64,000 bases of DNA. Source: Membranipora membranacea (Eukaryota; Bryozoa; Gymnolaemata; Cheilostomatida; Membraniporidae). The DNA is taken from contig OU612068.1 of NCBI GenBank assembly GCA_914767715.1, positions 21,700,001 through 21,764,000 on the forward strand. The letters run 5' to 3'. Below are positions 63,391 through 64,000 of the stretch, one piece after another. Numbering within the stretch: position 1 is the stretch's first letter; every line of letters starts with the position of its first letter. The translations under genes were made by a program, and so were the position numbers. The notes under the pieces were generated by a model. The model was not told the origin of the DNA and did not search any database. It saw only the letters and a list, made by a program, of their open reading frames with translations.

Positions 63391-64000
63391 CTGAAAAACA
63401 AACATCAGCGTATAATTGACAAGTTGACTGTTTTCATCAGCAGAATAAAATGAATATCAGACAACTTATAATCACATTCCACTAGCTGAGAGGCAGTCAC
63501 GTTTACAGACCACCCTACAATCAAATATAAACAAATAACACCACATGCCATGTCATTAAGTTTTCAATCAGCCTTTTTAATATAATGGTGCCAGGACATA
63601 ATTAAAATGGAAAAATTTCTTCAAGAAAACAGGAAAACTCATTACATGTAAGTAGTCTGCCCGCAATAGTCTTAAACTGGGCTGGGATTTTACATTGAAG
63701 CGGACTGTCAGCACTTCAGTAGAGAGCCTTTACACTAACGTATTCCAATTCTTGACATCTTTGTTGGAAAGTTTTCTGAGGAAATTACTGGGTGAAATTA
63801 CTTATCTGCTCTTGAAGCTGACAGATATTTGTATGCATACATGTGTGCCTAAAGATAGCGTAAACTATATGCAAAGCATTCGCGCTATTAGCAGTATTGA
63901 AAATCAAGTTCAAAATATATATCTATATGTCTGAATATATAATATGATCCCCAATAATTACACACATAGATATTTTATGTGTAATCATACCGTATTGCCC

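Overview
This is AT-rich nuclear DNA from an animal. It has interrupted genes with GT-AG introns, a cAMP phosphodiesterase of the metazoan PDE8 family, an LTR retrotransposon, MITEs and SINE-like repeats. The high similarity of two large repeats and the many indels between them suit a polymorphic, probably marine, invertebrate. I cannot name the phylum.

The main gene lies on the minus strand from 57675 down to 29577. Twenty exons can be placed by protein similarity to PDE8 and by splice sites, and every junction keeps the reading frame. The model sums to 2433 coding bases, giving 810 residues plus a stop. The domain order is an acylated N-terminus, a receiver-like (REC) domain, a PAS domain, a hinge with a PKA-type site, and the HD-type class I phosphodiesterase domain. 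Three different first exons (57505-57675, 54980-55093, 50899-51198) each end in phase 0 and can all join exon 2. Two of them start with MG...S N-myristoylation signals (MGCAPS and MGNSAS); the third does not.

Exons 6-20 with their introns are present twice as direct repeats: 28999-44846 (copy B, continuous with the 5' exons) and 1-20247 (copy A, downstream). Copy A has no 5' exons and lacks 1671 bp that hold exon 10 (39253-39326 in copy B). Splicing exon 9 to exon 11 in copy A gives a stop at once, so copy A looks like a broken partial duplicate or an unmerged second haplotype. Copy A also carries a 6.46-kb composite LTR retroelement (11309-17767). Copy B carries a 364-bp MITE that copy A lacks.

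The composite retroelement reads on the minus strand as outer LTR, gag internal region, inner LTR, TT, inner LTR, deleted gag region, outer LTR. One 4-bp target duplication flanks the whole. This is the layout expected if a 2-LTR circle recombined into a resident element. No pol is present.

The 8.75-kb spacer between the copies (20248-28998) is rich in repeats: a 114-bp tandem repeat, a long-TIR element (24478-26174) with a 137-bp near-perfect palindrome inside, a hAT-type MITE with a perfect 8-bp target duplication, and a U2-snRNA-headed repeat. Upstream of PDE8 (57676-64000) I see little apart from a possible terminal exon of another minus-strand gene at 63313-63390.
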